Assembly (NCBI GenBank): GCA_946480605.1 | Contig: CAMLKW010000053.1 | Location: 1-21,630 of the forward strand | Direction of reading: 5' to 3' | Length of the DNA stretch: 21,630 nucleotides | Origin: an uncultured Roseateles sp. | Lineage (GTDB): Bacteria; Pseudomonadota; Gammaproteobacteria; Burkholderiales; Burkholderiaceae | Shown here: in pieces, positions 6,827 through 15,551 of the stretch | How positions within the stretch are numbered: position 1 is the stretch's first letter | Layout of the letters: each line of letters begins with the position of its first letter | Notes under the pieces: generated by a model | What the model was told of the DNA's origin: nothing | What the model saw: only the letters and a program-made list of their open reading frames with translations | Databases searched by the model: none | Position numbers and translations under genes: made by a program

Positions 6827-8046
6827 GTGGGCTTGCCCGCCGCCAGCGCGCGCAGCCGCGCGCGGTTGGCGCGCGCCCAGGACACCAGCTCGTCGGGCGG
6901 CATGGGCCTGGCCAGCAGATAGCCCTGGGCGATGTCGTAGCCCAGCTCGCTGAGCAACCGCCAGTCGGCCTCGGTCTCCACACCCTCGGCCACCGTGGTG
7001 ATGCCCAGGCGCCGGCCCATGTCCAGCGAGCTGACCAGGATGGCGCGGCGATTGGCGCGCTCGGCGGCTCCGTCCACGAAGATGCGGTCGATCTTCAGCT
7101 CCGTGAACGGGCTGCGCGACAGCGTCTGCATGGATGAATAGCCGATGCCGTAGTCGTCCATGGACAGGCCGAAGCCGCGCAGCCCCAGCCGGGCCAGGTT
7201 GGCCAGCGCCTGGCTGCTCATGAGCATGGTCTCGGTGACCTCCCAGGTCAGCGACTGCGGCACCACGCCCTGGCCCAGAACGACCTCCATCAGCCGGTCG
7301 ACGAAGCGCTGGTCCGCCAGGTCGTCGGCCGACAGGTTCAGCGACACGCTGAGGTTGGGCATGGCGCGGTGCCACTCGCGCCGCCAGTGCAGCGACTGCT
7401 CCAGCATGGACAGCGTCAGCCGCGCCATCAGCGGCGTGCCTTCGATCTGCGGGATGAAGGCGCCCGGCGGCACCAGGCCACGCTGCGGGTGGCGCCAGCG
7501 CACCAGCGCCTCCACGCCCTTGACCAGGCCGGTGGCGATGGCCACCTTGGGCTGCACGAAGGGCACGAACTGGCCACCGTCCAGCCCGGCGCGGATCTCC
7601 TCCAGGCACAGCGCCTCGGCCGCCGCGGCGCCGCGCTGCCGCGGCCGCTGCTCGGTGCCCTGCAGCAGGCGCTCCAGCGCCTCCTGCTTGACAGGCTTGA
7701 CCAGCGTGCCCAGCAGCCGCACGGCGGCGTTGTCCGAGCCCAGCGACTCCACCGTCTCCAGCAGCCGCGGGTCGCGCGCGCTCATCGCGATGAGGTTGTC
7801 CACGCCGCCGCGCTCGGCCAGCCGGCCGATCAGCTCGATGCCGTCCATGCCCGGCATGTCGATGTCGGTCAGCACCAGGAACACCGGCGGGCCGCCCAGT
7901 TGGTCCAGCAGATGCAACGCCTCCACGCCGTCGCCGGCCTGCAGCACGGTGCCGAACTGCAGTTGCCGCATCAGCTCGACCAGATGGTTGCGCTGGACCA
8001 GGCTGTCCTCGACCACCAGCACCGCACGGTCCTGATACAGGCTCAC
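6823..8046 (-). CDS. REC-EAL response regulator, cyclic-di-GMP phosphodiesterase
   Basis: A 407-residue protein, last gene of the chemosensory operon. Residues 5-125 form a receiver domain (acidic E13/D14, phosphoacceptor Asp61 in [11 protein letters not shown], Lys117 in VKP). Residues 145-400 form an EAL domain with the catalytic set: E179-A-L, N237 (SLNLS), E269 (WEVTET), D297/D298, K318 (LKID), E354 (AEGVE) and Q374. Loop 6 reads DDYGIGYSS instead of the usual DDFGTGYSS. It resembles RocR, a REC-EAL enzyme. The chosen start is a GTG inside a GTGA overlap with the cheB stop, with GGAGG six bases upstream. The open frame continues far upstream of this GTG, but that part is only the shadow of cheB and cheD. 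CheA is the natural kinase candidate. Confidence 0.93.
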   Translation of the reverse strand: MSLYQDRAVLVVEDSLVQRNHLVELMRQLQFGTVLQAGDGVEALHLLDQLGGPPVFLVLTDIDMPGMDGIELIGRLAERGGVDNLIAMSARDPRLLETVESLGSDNAAVRLLGTLVKPVKQEALERLLQGTEQRPRQRGAAAAEALCLEEIRAGLDGGQFVPFVQPKVAIATGLVKGVEALVRWRHPQRGLVPPGAFIPQIEGTPLMARLTLSMLEQSLHWRREWHRAMPNLSVSLNLSADDLADQRFVDRLMEVVLGQGVVPQSLTWEVTETMLMSSQALANLARLGLRGFGLSMDDYGIGYSSMQTLSRSPFTELKIDRIFVDGAAERANRRAILVSSLDMGRRLGITTVAEGVETEADWRLLSELGYDIAQGYLLARPMPPDELVSWARANRARLRALAAGKPT

Positions 8047-9134
8047 CGCAAGCCTCCGCGCACCTGCATGCGGCCGAGGATCTCCTGCGCCACGCTGGCC
8101 AGCGGCACGATGCGGTCCACCGCGCCGCGCTTGATGGCCTCCTTGGGCATGCCGAACACCACGCAGCTGTGCTCGTCCTGCGCCAGCGTCACCGCGCCCG
8201 TCTCGCGCATCTCCAGCAGGCCGGCGGCGCCGTCGTCGCCCATGCCGGTCATGATGACGCCCAGTGCGTTGGCGCCGGCGCAGCGCGCCACGGAGCGGAA
8301 CAGCACGTCCACCGACGGCTTGTGGCGGTTCACCACCGGACCGTCCAGCACCTCGACGAAATACTGCGCGCCATTGCGCTTGAGCAGCATGTGCCGCCCG
8401 CCCGGCGCGATCAGCGCCCGGCCCGGCAGCACGCGGTCGCCGTGCGCCGCTTCCTTCACGTCGATGTCGCAGATCTGGTTGAGCCGCGCCGCGAACGCCG
8501 CGGTGAACTTCTCCGGCATGTGCTGCACGATGACGATGCCGGGGCACACCCGCGGCAGCGCGGTCAGCACCTCCTCCAGCGCCTGCGTGCCGCCGGTGGA
8601 CGTGCCGATGGCCACAACCTGCTCGGTGGTCTGGGTCATGGCGCGACCCTCGGCCATGGGCGGCAGGATGACGTCCGCCGTGTTCTTGGTGCGCGCCTGC
8701 GGCGGCGGCGCGCCGGCCCTGGCCGCCAGCCGCGAGACGTTGGCCGCCGCCGCCGAGCGCACCGCCGCGATCAGCTCCGGCGCGCTGGCGTTCAGGAAGT
8801 TCTTCAGGTCCAGCTTGGGCTTGGTGACGATGGCCACCGCACCGGCCGCCATCGCCTCCACCGAGGTCTGCGCGCCCTTCTCGGTCAGCGTGGAGCAGAT
8901 GATGACCGGCGTGGGCCGCTCGGCCATCAGCTTGCGCAGGAAGGTGATGCCGTCCATGCGCGGCATCTCGACGTCCAGCACGATGACGTCGGGCCACTGC
9001 GTCTTCATGCGCTCGATGGCCATCAGCGGGTCGGACACCGCGTGCAGCAGCTCGATGCCGGGCGCCTTGTCCAGCAGGCCGCCCAGCACCTGGCGCACCA
9101 CGGCCGAGTCGTCCACCACCATGACCTTGATCAT
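8043..9134 (-). CDS. cheB: Chemotaxis response regulator / protein-glutamate methylesterase CheB
   Basis: A 363-residue protein with a receiver domain (residues 1-120: D8/D9, phosphoacceptor D54 in [12 protein letters not shown]105) and, after a linker of about 50 residues, a methylesterase domain (171-360). The catalytic triad is visible as S179 in IGTSTGG, H205 in VQHMPEKF and D301 in MTGMGDDGA. It demethylates or deamidates receptor glutamates or glutamines to reset sensitivity, and would be activated by CheA. The ATG is in an ATGA overlap with the cheD stop. The frame is open for 130 codons upstream, but that region codes for cheD in another frame. Confidence 0.97.
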   Translation of the reverse strand: MIKVMVVDDSAVVRQVLGGLLDKAPGIELLHAVSDPLMAIERMKTQWPDVIVLDVEMPRMDGITFLRKLMAERPTPVIICSTLTEKGAQTSVEAMAAGAVAIVTKPKLDLKNFLNASAPELIAAVRSAAAANVSRLAARAGAPPPQARTKNTADVILPPMAEGRAMTQTTEQVVAIGTSTGGTQALEEVLTALPRVCPGIVIVQHMPEKFTAAFAARLNQICDIDVKEAAHGDRVLPGRALIAPGGRHMLLKRNGAQYFVEVLDGPVVNRHKPSVDVLFRSVARCAGANALGVIMTGMGDDGAAGLLEMRETGAVTLAQDEHSCVVFGMPKEAIKRGAVDRIVPLASVAQEILGRMQVRGGLR

Positions 9135-9634
9135 GACGCCCCCCGGCCCAGGGCCACCCCGTCCTCGGGCCGGCCGTGGCGCACCCAGACCTCGCCGCTG
9201 CCGACGTCGAACACGATGCGACGGTGAACCGCGTCGAACAGGCTCTCGGACACGATCTGCAGGCCGCGCGCCCGCAGCATGGCCTTGGCGGCCTCGCCGT
9301 TCTGCCGGCCGATGTCCAGGCCAGGCCTGCCCTCGAACATCGCGCCGCCACCGAACACCTTGGCCTGGCAGTCGGCGTCTTGCACGCCCAGACGCCGCAG
9401 GTCCTGCAGCATCAGCTCCAGCGAGTCCTCGGCATAGCGGCCGTTGGCCGGCAGGCCGCGCGCCACGTTGGAGCCCGGCAGCACGAAATGCGACATCGCG
9501 CCGACGCGCAGCCGCGGCTGCCACAGCGTGACCGACACGCAGGAGCCCAGCAGCGTGGCAATGCGGTGGCGTGCGTCACCCGCGAAATGCTCGCCCGGCA
9601 GCAGGAACACGTCGATGACGGCGGTGGCAACCAT
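9131..9634 (-). CDS. cheD: Chemoreceptor glutamine deamidase CheD
   Basis: A 167-residue protein of normal CheD length. The catalytic Cys32 lies in [12 protein letters not shown] and His49 in GAMSHFVLP, 17 residues apart as in characterised CheD. The segments KVFGGGAMF and [18 protein letters not shown], then DVGSGEVWV, complete the family pattern. It would deamidate receptor glutamines and may bind the receptor or a CheC-like partner; no cheC is seen in this operon. It starts one base after the cheR stop and ends overlapping cheB. Confidence 0.96.
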   Translation of the reverse strand: MVATAVIDVFLLPGEHFAGDARHRIATLLGSCVSVTLWQPRLRVGAMSHFVLPGSNVARGLPANGRYAEDSLELMLQDLRRLGVQDADCQAKVFGGGAMFEGRPGLDIGRQNGEAAKAMLRARGLQIVSESLFDAVHRRIVFDVGSGEVWVRHGRPEDGVALGRGAS

Positions 9635-9635
9635 G

Positions 9636-10442
9636 TCAGCTGCGACGGTAGACCGAGGGCCGCACGGCGGTCAGCGCGTCCGTGACATCGTTGAGCGTCT
9701 CCGAATGCCCCACCAGCAGGTGGCCGCCCGGCTTGAGCAGCGGCACCAGACGTGCGACGACGCGGCGCTTGGTCTCCAGGCTGAAATAGATCATCACGTT
9801 GCGCAGGAAGATCATGTCGAAGCTGCCCAGCGCCGCCGGCAGGGGCCGGTCCAGGTTGAGCTGCGCGAACTCGATGCGCTCGCGCAGCGCGCGCTGCACC
9901 AGCAGCGTGCCGGCCTGGTCGCCGAATCCCTTCAGGCAGAAGCGCTGCCGGTAGGCCAGCGGGATCTGCGTGGTGCGGCTCTCCGGGTAGTGGCCGAAAC
10001 GCGCGCGCCGCAGCACCTTGGTGCTGATGTCGGAGGCCAGCAACTGCCAGGGCAGCTCGGCCTGCACGTCGGCCAGCACCATGGCGATGCTGTAGGCCTC
10101 CTCGCCGGTGGAGCAGGCCGCGCTCCAGACGCGCAGCGGCCGGCGCTCGCGGCACGCCGCAGCGGCCTCGTCGCGCAGCAGCTCGAAGTGGCGCGGCTCG
10201 CGGAAGAAATAGGTCTCGTTGGTGGTCAGCAGGTCCACCGCCAACTGCACCTCCTCGGGATCGCGCCGACTGGCCAGCAGGCCCAGGTAGTCGCTGTAGC
10301 TCCTGAAATGGTGGTGGCGCAACCGCTTCTCCAACCGGCCGCTGACCAGCGCCTTCTTGGCCGGGCCCAGCGTGATGCCCGCCTCTTCGAGGATGAAGCC
10401 CTGGAAGCGCGCGAACTCCTGGTCGCTGATCTCTATGGCCAT
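9636..10442 (-). CDS. cheR: Chemoreceptor methyltransferase CheR
   Basis: A 268-residue protein using S-adenosylmethionine to methylate receptor glutamates. The small N-terminal helical CheR domain (residues 5-60) is followed by NETYFFRE (75-82), the SAM-binding WSAACSTGEEAYS (106-118) and FDMIFLRNVMIYF near residue 215. It lacks TPR repeats or other fusions, so it is the plain form. The ATG is preceded by GAGGTGA and lies 12 bases after cheW. Together with cheB and cheD it provides adaptation for the MCP of the same operon. Confidence 0.97.
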   Translation of the reverse strand: MAIEISDQEFARFQGFILEEAGITLGPAKKALVSGRLEKRLRHHHFRSYSDYLGLLASRRDPEEVQLAVDLLTTNETYFFREPRHFELLRDEAAAACRERRPLRVWSAACSTGEEAYSIAMVLADVQAELPWQLLASDISTKVLRRARFGHYPESRTTQIPLAYRQRFCLKGFGDQAGTLLVQRALRERIEFAQLNLDRPLPAALGSFDMIFLRNVMIYFSLETKRRVVARLVPLLKPGGHLLVGHSETLNDVTDALTAVRPSVYRRS

Positions 10443-10454
10443 GCGCCCGTCACC

Positions 10455-10982
10455 TCAGGCCGGCGCCAACCGCGCCGGCTGCTCCGGCTGCAACGCAGCC
10501 AGCTCGTCCAGCGCCAGCACCTGGCCCACGTCCAGCACGATGACGAAACGGCCCTGCACCTTGCCGATGCCGGCGACGAAGCTGGTGGCGATCTTGAGAC
10601 CGAAGCTGGGGGGCGGCTCGATGTCGGCCGTGGCGATCTCCTGCACGGCACTGACGGAATCGACCACCACGCCGATGACCTGCTGCTCACCGCCCTGCTC
10701 GGTCTCGACGATGACGATACAACTGCGCTTGCCGATGACGCTCTCGGCCTTGCCGAAGCGCACCGCCAGATCCATGACCGGCACCACCGCGCCGCGCAGG
10801 TTGATGACGCCGCGTATGGTGGCCGGCATCATGGGCACGGCCGTCACGCCGCCGAACTCGATGATCTCCTTGATGGACAGGATGCCGATGGCATAGACCT
10901 CCTCGCCAAGCGCGAAGGTCAGGTACTGGGCCGAGTCCGCGACGGGCGCAGAGGCGGCGACGGTGGCGAGTGCGTGGCTCAT
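10455..10982 (-). CDS. cheW: Chemotaxis coupling protein CheW
   Basis: A 175-residue single CheW (SH3-like double barrel) domain preceded by about 18 alanine-rich residues. QYLTFALGEEVYAIGILSIK, MMPATIRGVINLRGAVVPVM, IVIVETEQ, IGVVVDSVSAVQEI and FVAGIGKVQGRFVIVLDVG follow the CheW pattern. It bridges receptor tips to CheA in the signalling array. It lies 11 bases after the MCP gene and 12 before cheR, in the operon order mcp-cheW-cheR-cheD-cheB also seen in non-flagellar or alternative che clusters. Confidence 0.97.
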   Translation of the reverse strand: MSHALATVAASAPVADSAQYLTFALGEEVYAIGILSIKEIIEFGGVTAVPMMPATIRGVINLRGAVVPVMDLAVRFGKAESVIGKRSCIVIVETEQGGEQQVIGVVVDSVSAVQEIATADIEPPPSFGLKIATSFVAGIGKVQGRFVIVLDVGQVLALDELAALQPEQPARLAPA

Positions 10983-10993
10983 GCGCGCCCCGC

Positions 10994-12634
10994 TCAGTAC
11001 TTGGTGAACATGGCCTCGTCCGGCTCCGCGTCGCCGAACGCCCCCTTGCCTTGAGGGCTCGCCGGCGCCCGGGCGGACGTGCGCGCCGGCGCGGCACGAC
11101 GCGCCCGCACGGGCAGCGGGCGACCGCTGCCGGACACCTTGAAGAACGAGATGATGGTCTGCAGTTCCTCGGCCTGGCTGCTCATCTCCTCGGCCGTGGC
11201 GGCCAGCTCCTCGGAGCCCGCCGCGTTCTGCTGCGTGGTCTGGCTCAACTGGCCGACCGCCGAATTGATCTGGCTGACGCCCGAACTCTGCTCCTCGCTG
11301 GCGGCCGTGATCTCCTGCACCAGGTCGGAGGTCTTCTTGATGTTGGGCACGATCTCGTCCAGCAGGTGGCCGGCGCGCTCGGCCAGCTCCACGCTGCTGC
11401 TGGCCACCTCGCCGATCTCCTGCGCCGCCACCTGGCTGCGCTCGGCCAGCTTGCGCACCTCGGCCGCGACGACCGCGAAGCCCTTGCCGTGCTCGCCGGC
11501 GCGCGCCGCCTCGATGGCGGCGTTCAGCGCCAGCAGGTTGGTCTGGTAGGCGATGTCGTCGATGATGACGATCTTCTTGGCGATCTGCTTCATCGCCGCG
11601 ACGGTGGACTTGACCGCCTCGCCGCCCTCGGCCGCCTCGGCCGCGGCCTTGCTGGCCATGGCATCGGTGACCTTGGCGTTCTCGGTGTTCTGCGCGATGG
11701 AGGCCGTCATCTGCTCGACGGAGGCGCTGGTCTCCTCGACGCCGGCCGCCTGCTCGCTGGTGGCCTGCGACAGCGACTGCGCCGTCGCGCTGACCTGCTC
11801 GGCCGCGCCGGTGATGCCCTCGGCGCCGGTGCTGACCTCCGACACGACCTGGCTGAGCTTGTCGACCATGGCCTTCATCGCGGCCAGCAGGCTCTTGGTG
11901 TCGCCCGGCTTGGTCTGGATGTCCACGGTCAGGTTGCCGGCCGCGACCTCGCGCACCATCTCGGCCGCGTAGTCGGGCTCGCCGCCCAGCTGCGCCAGCA
12001 GGTTGCGGATGATGAACACGGCCAGCAGCACGCCGATCAGCAGGCCGCCGACGATGAGGCCGATGTTGACCTTGGTCGTCGCGGCGGACTGCGAGACGGC
12101 CTCCTTGTACTCCTGCTCGGCCACGCTCTCCTGCAGCTCCTGCAGCTTGCCCAGCGTGGTGCGGGCACTGCGGAACTGGTCTTCGGCCGCGGTCAGCGAA
12201 TCCAGCGCCGCGGCGGCGTTGCCGCTCTTGTAGCCGTTGATGACCTTGTTGCCGGCCTCGCGGAAGCTGTGCCAGGCCGGCCCGAACTCGTCGGCCAGCT
12301 TTTTCTCCTCGGTGGTCAGCGAGGTGGCCATGTAGGCCTTGTGATTCTTCTCGAAGTTGCCGTCCTCGCGGGCGATGCGCTGCAGCAGCGGCTCGGCATC
12401 GTTGGCGTTGTTGACCCGCGCCAGCTTCAGCAGGTTGACCCGGATCTGGTAGGCCGCGTCGTTGATCTTGCCCAGCTGCACCAGCGCGATCGTGCGGTCC
12501 TCGTAGACCGTCTTCAGCTTGGCGTTGCTGAAGTCCATGCCGCGCAGGCCGGCCAGGCCGATCAGCAGCATCGCGATGGCCATCACCGCGACCAGCAGGC
12601 TCAGCCGCATCGCGACCGTCAGTTTGTTCAGCAT
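10994..12634 (-). CDS. Transmembrane methyl-accepting chemotaxis protein with 4-helix-bundle sensor
   Basis: A 546-residue receptor. Membrane segments are at about 10-30 and 190-210. The helical periplasmic domain between them (31-188) has the look of a Tar-type four-helix bundle (4HB_MCP). A HAMP domain follows (about 209-262), then a long cytoplasmic coiled coil with the hairpin tip [20 protein letters not shown] at 361-380 and [16 protein letters not shown]. Adaptation-type Glu/Gln pairs occur in [16 protein letters not shown] and ASEEQSSGV. After the signalling domain ends at about residue 500, a 45-residue tail is first Arg/Ala/Pro-rich, then acidic, ending [10 protein letters not shown]; it has no NWETF-type CheR tether. 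AGGAG lies eight bases before the ATG. The ligand is unknown. Confidence 0.95.
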   Translation of the reverse strand: MLNKLTVAMRLSLLVAVMAIAMLLIGLAGLRGMDFSNAKLKTVYEDRTIALVQLGKINDAAYQIRVNLLKLARVNNANDAEPLLQRIAREDGNFEKNHKAYMATSLTTEEKKLADEFGPAWHSFREAGNKVINGYKSGNAAAALDSLTAAEDQFRSARTTLGKLQELQESVAEQEYKEAVSQSAATTKVNIGLIVGGLLIGVLLAVFIIRNLLAQLGGEPDYAAEMVREVAAGNLTVDIQTKPGDTKSLLAAMKAMVDKLSQVVSEVSTGAEGITGAAEQVSATAQSLSQATSEQAAGVEETSASVEQMTASIAQNTENAKVTDAMASKAAAEAAEGGEAVKSTVAAMKQIAKKIVIIDDIAYQTNLLALNAAIEAARAGEHGKGFAVVAAEVRKLAERSQVAAQEIGEVASSSVELAERAGHLLDEIVPNIKKTSDLVQEITAASEEQSSGVSQINSAVGQLSQTTQQNAAGSEELAATAEEMSSQAEELQTIISFFKVSGSGRPLPVRARRAAPARTSARAPASPQGKGAFGDAEPDEAMFTKY

Positions 12635-12662
12635 TTGGTTTCTCCTACCTTGGTTCGCGGCC

Positions 12663-14852
12663 TCAGGGGGCCTTGTGTTCGTGGGTCAGGGTTCGGGTGC
12701 CGTGCTGTTGGCGGCTGCCGGTCTGGCGCAGCAGCTCGGCGATGTCGAGGATGAGGGCAACGGCACCCGTGCCCAGGATGGTCGAGCCGCTGATGCACTT
12801 GACCTGCTGGAACACGCGGCTCAGCGGCTTGATGACGGTCTGGAATTCGCCCAGCAGCGCGTCCACGACCAGGCCCGCGCGCTGGCCGGCGTGGTGGATG
12901 ACGACCACGCTCTCGCGCCGCGGCGCCGGCGCGTCGATCTCGAAGAAGCGCCGCAGGCTCACCAGCGGCAACACCTCGCCGCGCAGGTTGCACCAGTCGT
13001 GGCCCGGCTCGCTGCCGAACTCGATGCACTCGTCGATCATGTCCAGCGGCACGACGAAGATGGACTCGCCCACCTTGACGAGGAAGCCGTCGATGATGGC
13101 CAGCGTCAGCGGCAGCCGCACGCTGACGGTGGTGCCCAGGCCCTCGCGGCTGCTGATGCCCACGCTGCCACGCAGCGCCGTGATGTTGCGCTTGACCACG
13201 TCCATGCCCACGCCGCGCCCGGACAGGTTGGTGATCTGCTCGGCCGTCGAGAAGCCGGGCTCGAAGATCAGCTCGAAGACCTCGCCGTCGCTGAGCTGCA
13301 CGCCGGGCTCGACCAGGCCGCGCTCCAGCGCCTTGGCCAGGATGCGCTCGCGTTTGAGGCCGCCGCCGTCGTCGCCCACCTCGATGACGATGCTGCCGGA
13401 GTCGTGGAAGGCGTTCAGCCTGACCTTGCCGCGCGCCGGCTTGCCGCGCGACAGGCGCACGTCGGCCGGCTCGATGCCGTGGTCGATGGCGTTGCGCACC
13501 AGGTGCATCAATGGGTCGCCGATCTTCTCGACCACCGTCTTGTCCAGCTCGGTGTCCTCGCCGCTGATCTCCAGCGCGATGTCCTTGCCCAGCTCGCGCG
13601 CCACGTCGTGCACGACGCGCTGGAACTTGGTGAAGGTGGCGCCGATCTTGACCATGCGCAGCTGCAGCGCGCTGTCGCGCACCTCCTGCACCAGGCCGGC
13701 CAGGCGCGAGCTGGCCTCCATCAGCTCGCCGTCCTGGCGCTTGCGCGCCAGCAGCTCGGTGCTGGCACCGGCGATGATGAGTTCGCCCACCAGCGTGATG
13801 AGCTGGTCCAGCCGGTCGGCATCGATGCGGATGGAGCGGTTCTCGGACGCCTTGGGCTTGTCCGCGCCGGTCGTCTTCTGCTTGCTCAACGCAGCCTCGA
13901 CGACCGCCGGCTGCACGGCCTGGGCCTCGACCAGGATCTTGCCCAGCGGCGGCGCGGCGGCCTCGGACTGCGTCTCGCGCGCCTCGTCCTGCAGCGCCAG
14001 CGCCGCCTGCAGCTCGCGCTCGGTGACGCTGCCGCAGGCCACCAGGATCTCGCCCAGCCGGGCCGGCGTCTCGGGCAGTTCGTGGATGAGGGCCACGTAG
14101 TCGGCGATGCGGCTGCGCGGCGCGATGATGCGCAACGCCAGGTCGTCGCGGACGAACTCGAAGGCGGCCTCGATCGTGGCCTTGTCGGCGCCGCTGGCGA
14201 AGGCGATCTCGAAGCCCAGGTAGCAGGCCTCGGGGTCCATCGCGGCCGGGTCGGCCGGCAGCGCATCGGCCAGCGTCGCGATGCCGGCGATACGCCCCAG
14301 CGTGCCCAGGTAGCGGATGAAGGACAGCGGGTCCATGCCGTTGCGCAGCACGTCGGGCCCGAAGCGCAGCGACAGATGCCAGTGGTCCGCGCTGTCGCCC
14401 TGGCGCGCGATGCGCTCCACCTGGGGCTCGCCGGCGCCGCTGAGCGCCACCGCGCCGGTCTGCGGCGCCAGATAGCGGCCCAGCTGCTGCACCAGCGCGG
14501 CGCCGGCCTGAGCCTCGTCCTCGCCCTGGCCGCGGCCGGCGGCCACGCCTTCCACCAGGCCGTTGAGGTAATCGCAGCAGGACAGCAGCAGCACGACCAG
14601 CTCGTCGTCGATGCCCACATGGCCGTCGCGCACGCGGTCCAGCACGCTCTCGACGACGTGCGTGAACGCGACCACGTCGTCCAGCCCGAACAGGCCGGCC
14701 GAGCCCTTGATGGTGTGGGCGGCACGGAAGATGGCGTTGACCGCCTCGCCGCGCTCGGCACTGTGCTCGATGTCGAGCAGCGCGGCCTCCATGTCGGCCA
14801 ACAGCTCGCGGCTCTCCGCGATGAAGGTCTGCAGCGCGGCTTCCAGATCCAT
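12663..14852 (-). CDS. cheA: Chemotaxis histidine kinase CheA with an MshEN-like insert
   Basis: A 729-residue kinase. Domains in order: Hpt/P1 (1-105, phospho-His46 in [14 protein letters not shown]); an alpha/beta segment (about 155-245, [32 protein letters not shown]) in the place of P2; two 24-residue repeats at 265-288 and 302-325 resembling MshEN motifs; the P3 dimerisation helices (340-405); the HATPase domain with N box [12 protein letters not shown] (450-461), G1 GDDGGGL (493-499), F box FEPGFST (530-536) and G2 GRGVGMD (545-551); and the CheW-like P5 domain (583-710). All kinase motifs are intact. AAGGA lies eight bases before the ATG. Likely targets are CheY, CheB and perhaps the REC-EAL protein of the same operon. 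Confidence 0.96.
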   Translation of the reverse strand: MDLEAALQTFIAESRELLADMEAALLDIEHSAERGEAVNAIFRAAHTIKGSAGLFGLDDVVAFTHVVESVLDRVRDGHVGIDDELVVLLLSCCDYLNGLVEGVAAGRGQGEDEAQAGAALVQQLGRYLAPQTGAVALSGAGEPQVERIARQGDSADHWHLSLRFGPDVLRNGMDPLSFIRYLGTLGRIAGIATLADALPADPAAMDPEACYLGFEIAFASGADKATIEAAFEFVRDDLALRIIAPRSRIADYVALIHELPETPARLGEILVACGSVTERELQAALALQDEARETQSEAAAPPLGKILVEAQAVQPAVVEAALSKQKTTGADKPKASENRSIRIDADRLDQLITLVGELIIAGASTELLARKRQDGELMEASSRLAGLVQEVRDSALQLRMVKIGATFTKFQRVVHDVARELGKDIALEISGEDTELDKTVVEKIGDPLMHLVRNAIDHGIEPADVRLSRGKPARGKVRLNAFHDSGSIVIEVGDDGGGLKRERILAKALERGLVEPGVQLSDGEVFELIFEPGFSTAEQITNLSGRGVGMDVVKRNITALRGSVGISSREGLGTTVSVRLPLTLAIIDGFLVKVGESIFVVPLDMIDECIEFGSEPGHDWCNLRGEVLPLVSLRRFFEIDAPAPRRESVVVIHHAGQRAGLVVDALLGEFQTVIKPLSRVFQQVKCISGSTILGTGAVALILDIAELLRQTGSRQQHGTRTLTHEHKAP
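13878..14060 (-). repeat. Tandem 24-residue MshEN-like motifs encoded within cheA
   Basis: CheA residues 265-288 begin [12 protein letters not shown] and end LALQ; residues 302-325 begin [12 protein letters not shown] and end LSKQ. Both follow the spacing of the MshEN motif RLGxxLVxxG-x6-LxxxLxxQ. The first copy keeps R, L, G, G, both Leu and the final Gln. The second has P for R, Q for the second G and V for one Leu. A 13-residue linker separates them, against 5 in the described MshEN domain. Confidence 0.7.
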
Positions 14853-14869
14853 GGGTGGCGTCCTTCGGG

Positions 14870-15154
14870 TCAGGCGGTCGGGATGACCAGCGGGTCGCCG
14901 AAGTAGGCGGCGACGTTGAGCAGCTCGAACACCTCGACCACGGCAGGGCTGTGGTGCAGCAGGTGCAGCTCGATGTGGCGCTGCAGCGCCACCTGCTTGG
15001 CCAGCATCAGCACCTGCAGGCCGGCGCTGTCCAGCTCGCTGACTTCACCCAGATCCACTTCGAGCAGCGCACCGCAGCCGTCCAGCGCGGCCAGCAGCTC
15101 GGCCTTCAGCTCGGCCGCCCGGTAAATGGTCATCTCGCCGCTGATCTTGAACAT
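14870..15154 (-). CDS. STAS-domain protein (anti-sigma-factor-antagonist type) of the chemosensory operon
   Basis: A 94-residue single STAS domain, SpoIIAA-like. MFKISGEMTIYRAAELKAEL is the usual opening strand and helix. VDLGEVSELDSAGLQVLM carries the conserved phosphorylatable serine, Ser43. It lies between cheY and cheA with gaps of 10 and 17 bases, so it is surely co-transcribed. No Ser/Thr (HATPase_c_2) kinase or PP2C phosphatase gene is in view. Its partner may be CheA or another regulator outside the window; the role in chemosensory clusters is not known to me. GAGGGGA precedes the ATG. Confidence 0.9.
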   Translation of the reverse strand: MFKISGEMTIYRAAELKAELLAALDGCGALLEVDLGEVSELDSAGLQVLMLAKQVALQRHIELHLLHHSPAVVEVFELLNVAAYFGDPLVIPTA

Positions 15155-15164
15155 GGCGATCCCC

Positions 15165-15533
15165 TCAGGGCAGGACCAGCTTCTGCACCGCGCCCAGCAT
15201 CACCTCGGGACGGAAGGGCTTGACCACCCAGGCCTTGGCGCCGGCGGCCTGGCCCTCGGCCTTCTTGGCCTCGGCGGACTCGGTGGTCAGCATGATGACC
15301 GGCGTGAACTTGTAGGCCGGCATCTGCTTGACCGCCTTCAGGAAGGCGATGCCGTCCATGTTGGGCATGTTGACGTCGCTGATGATGAGGTGGACCTTCT
15401 GCCCGGTCAGCTTGGCCAACGCGTCGCGTCCGTCGGAGCCCTCGATGACGTCGTAGCCGGCGCCGCGCAGCGCGATGCCGACGACCTGGCGCAGCGAGGC
15501 GGAATCGTCGACGACCAGGATGGTCTTGGCCAT
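15165..15533 (-). CDS. cheY: Single-domain chemotaxis response regulator CheY
   Basis: A 122-residue receiver domain with no output domain. Acidic D9/D10, phosphoacceptor D53 (IISDVNMPNMDG), switch T83 (MLTTES) and K105 (VVKPF) are all present. A tryptophan (W102) occupies the place of the usual Tyr/Phe switch residue three before the Lys. It is the obvious CheA substrate. Its target is unclear, since no flagellar motor genes are in the window. AGGAAAGG lies upstream of the ATG, and the upstream MCP-like gene ends 18 bases before. Confidence 0.95.
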   Translation of the reverse strand: MAKTILVVDDSASLRQVVGIALRGAGYDVIEGSDGRDALAKLTGQKVHLIISDVNMPNMDGIAFLKAVKQMPAYKFTPVIMLTTESAEAKKAEGQAAGAKAWVVKPFRPEVMLGAVQKLVLP

Positions 15534-15551
15534 GGAATGCCTTTCCTAGAT

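Noticed and set aside
6823..9351. A single 842-codon open frame that could be read as one large EAL fusion protein
   Set aside because: The first 435 codons are an out-of-frame reading of cheB and cheD with no protein-like features. The real start is the GTG at 8046 with GGAGG and a GTGA overlap.
10970..14906. Long plus-strand frames (10970-12754, 12519-14906) opposite the MCP and cheA
   Set aside because: Composition is repetitive Leu/Gly/Ala/Arg/His without domains; they are shadows of conserved minus-strand genes.
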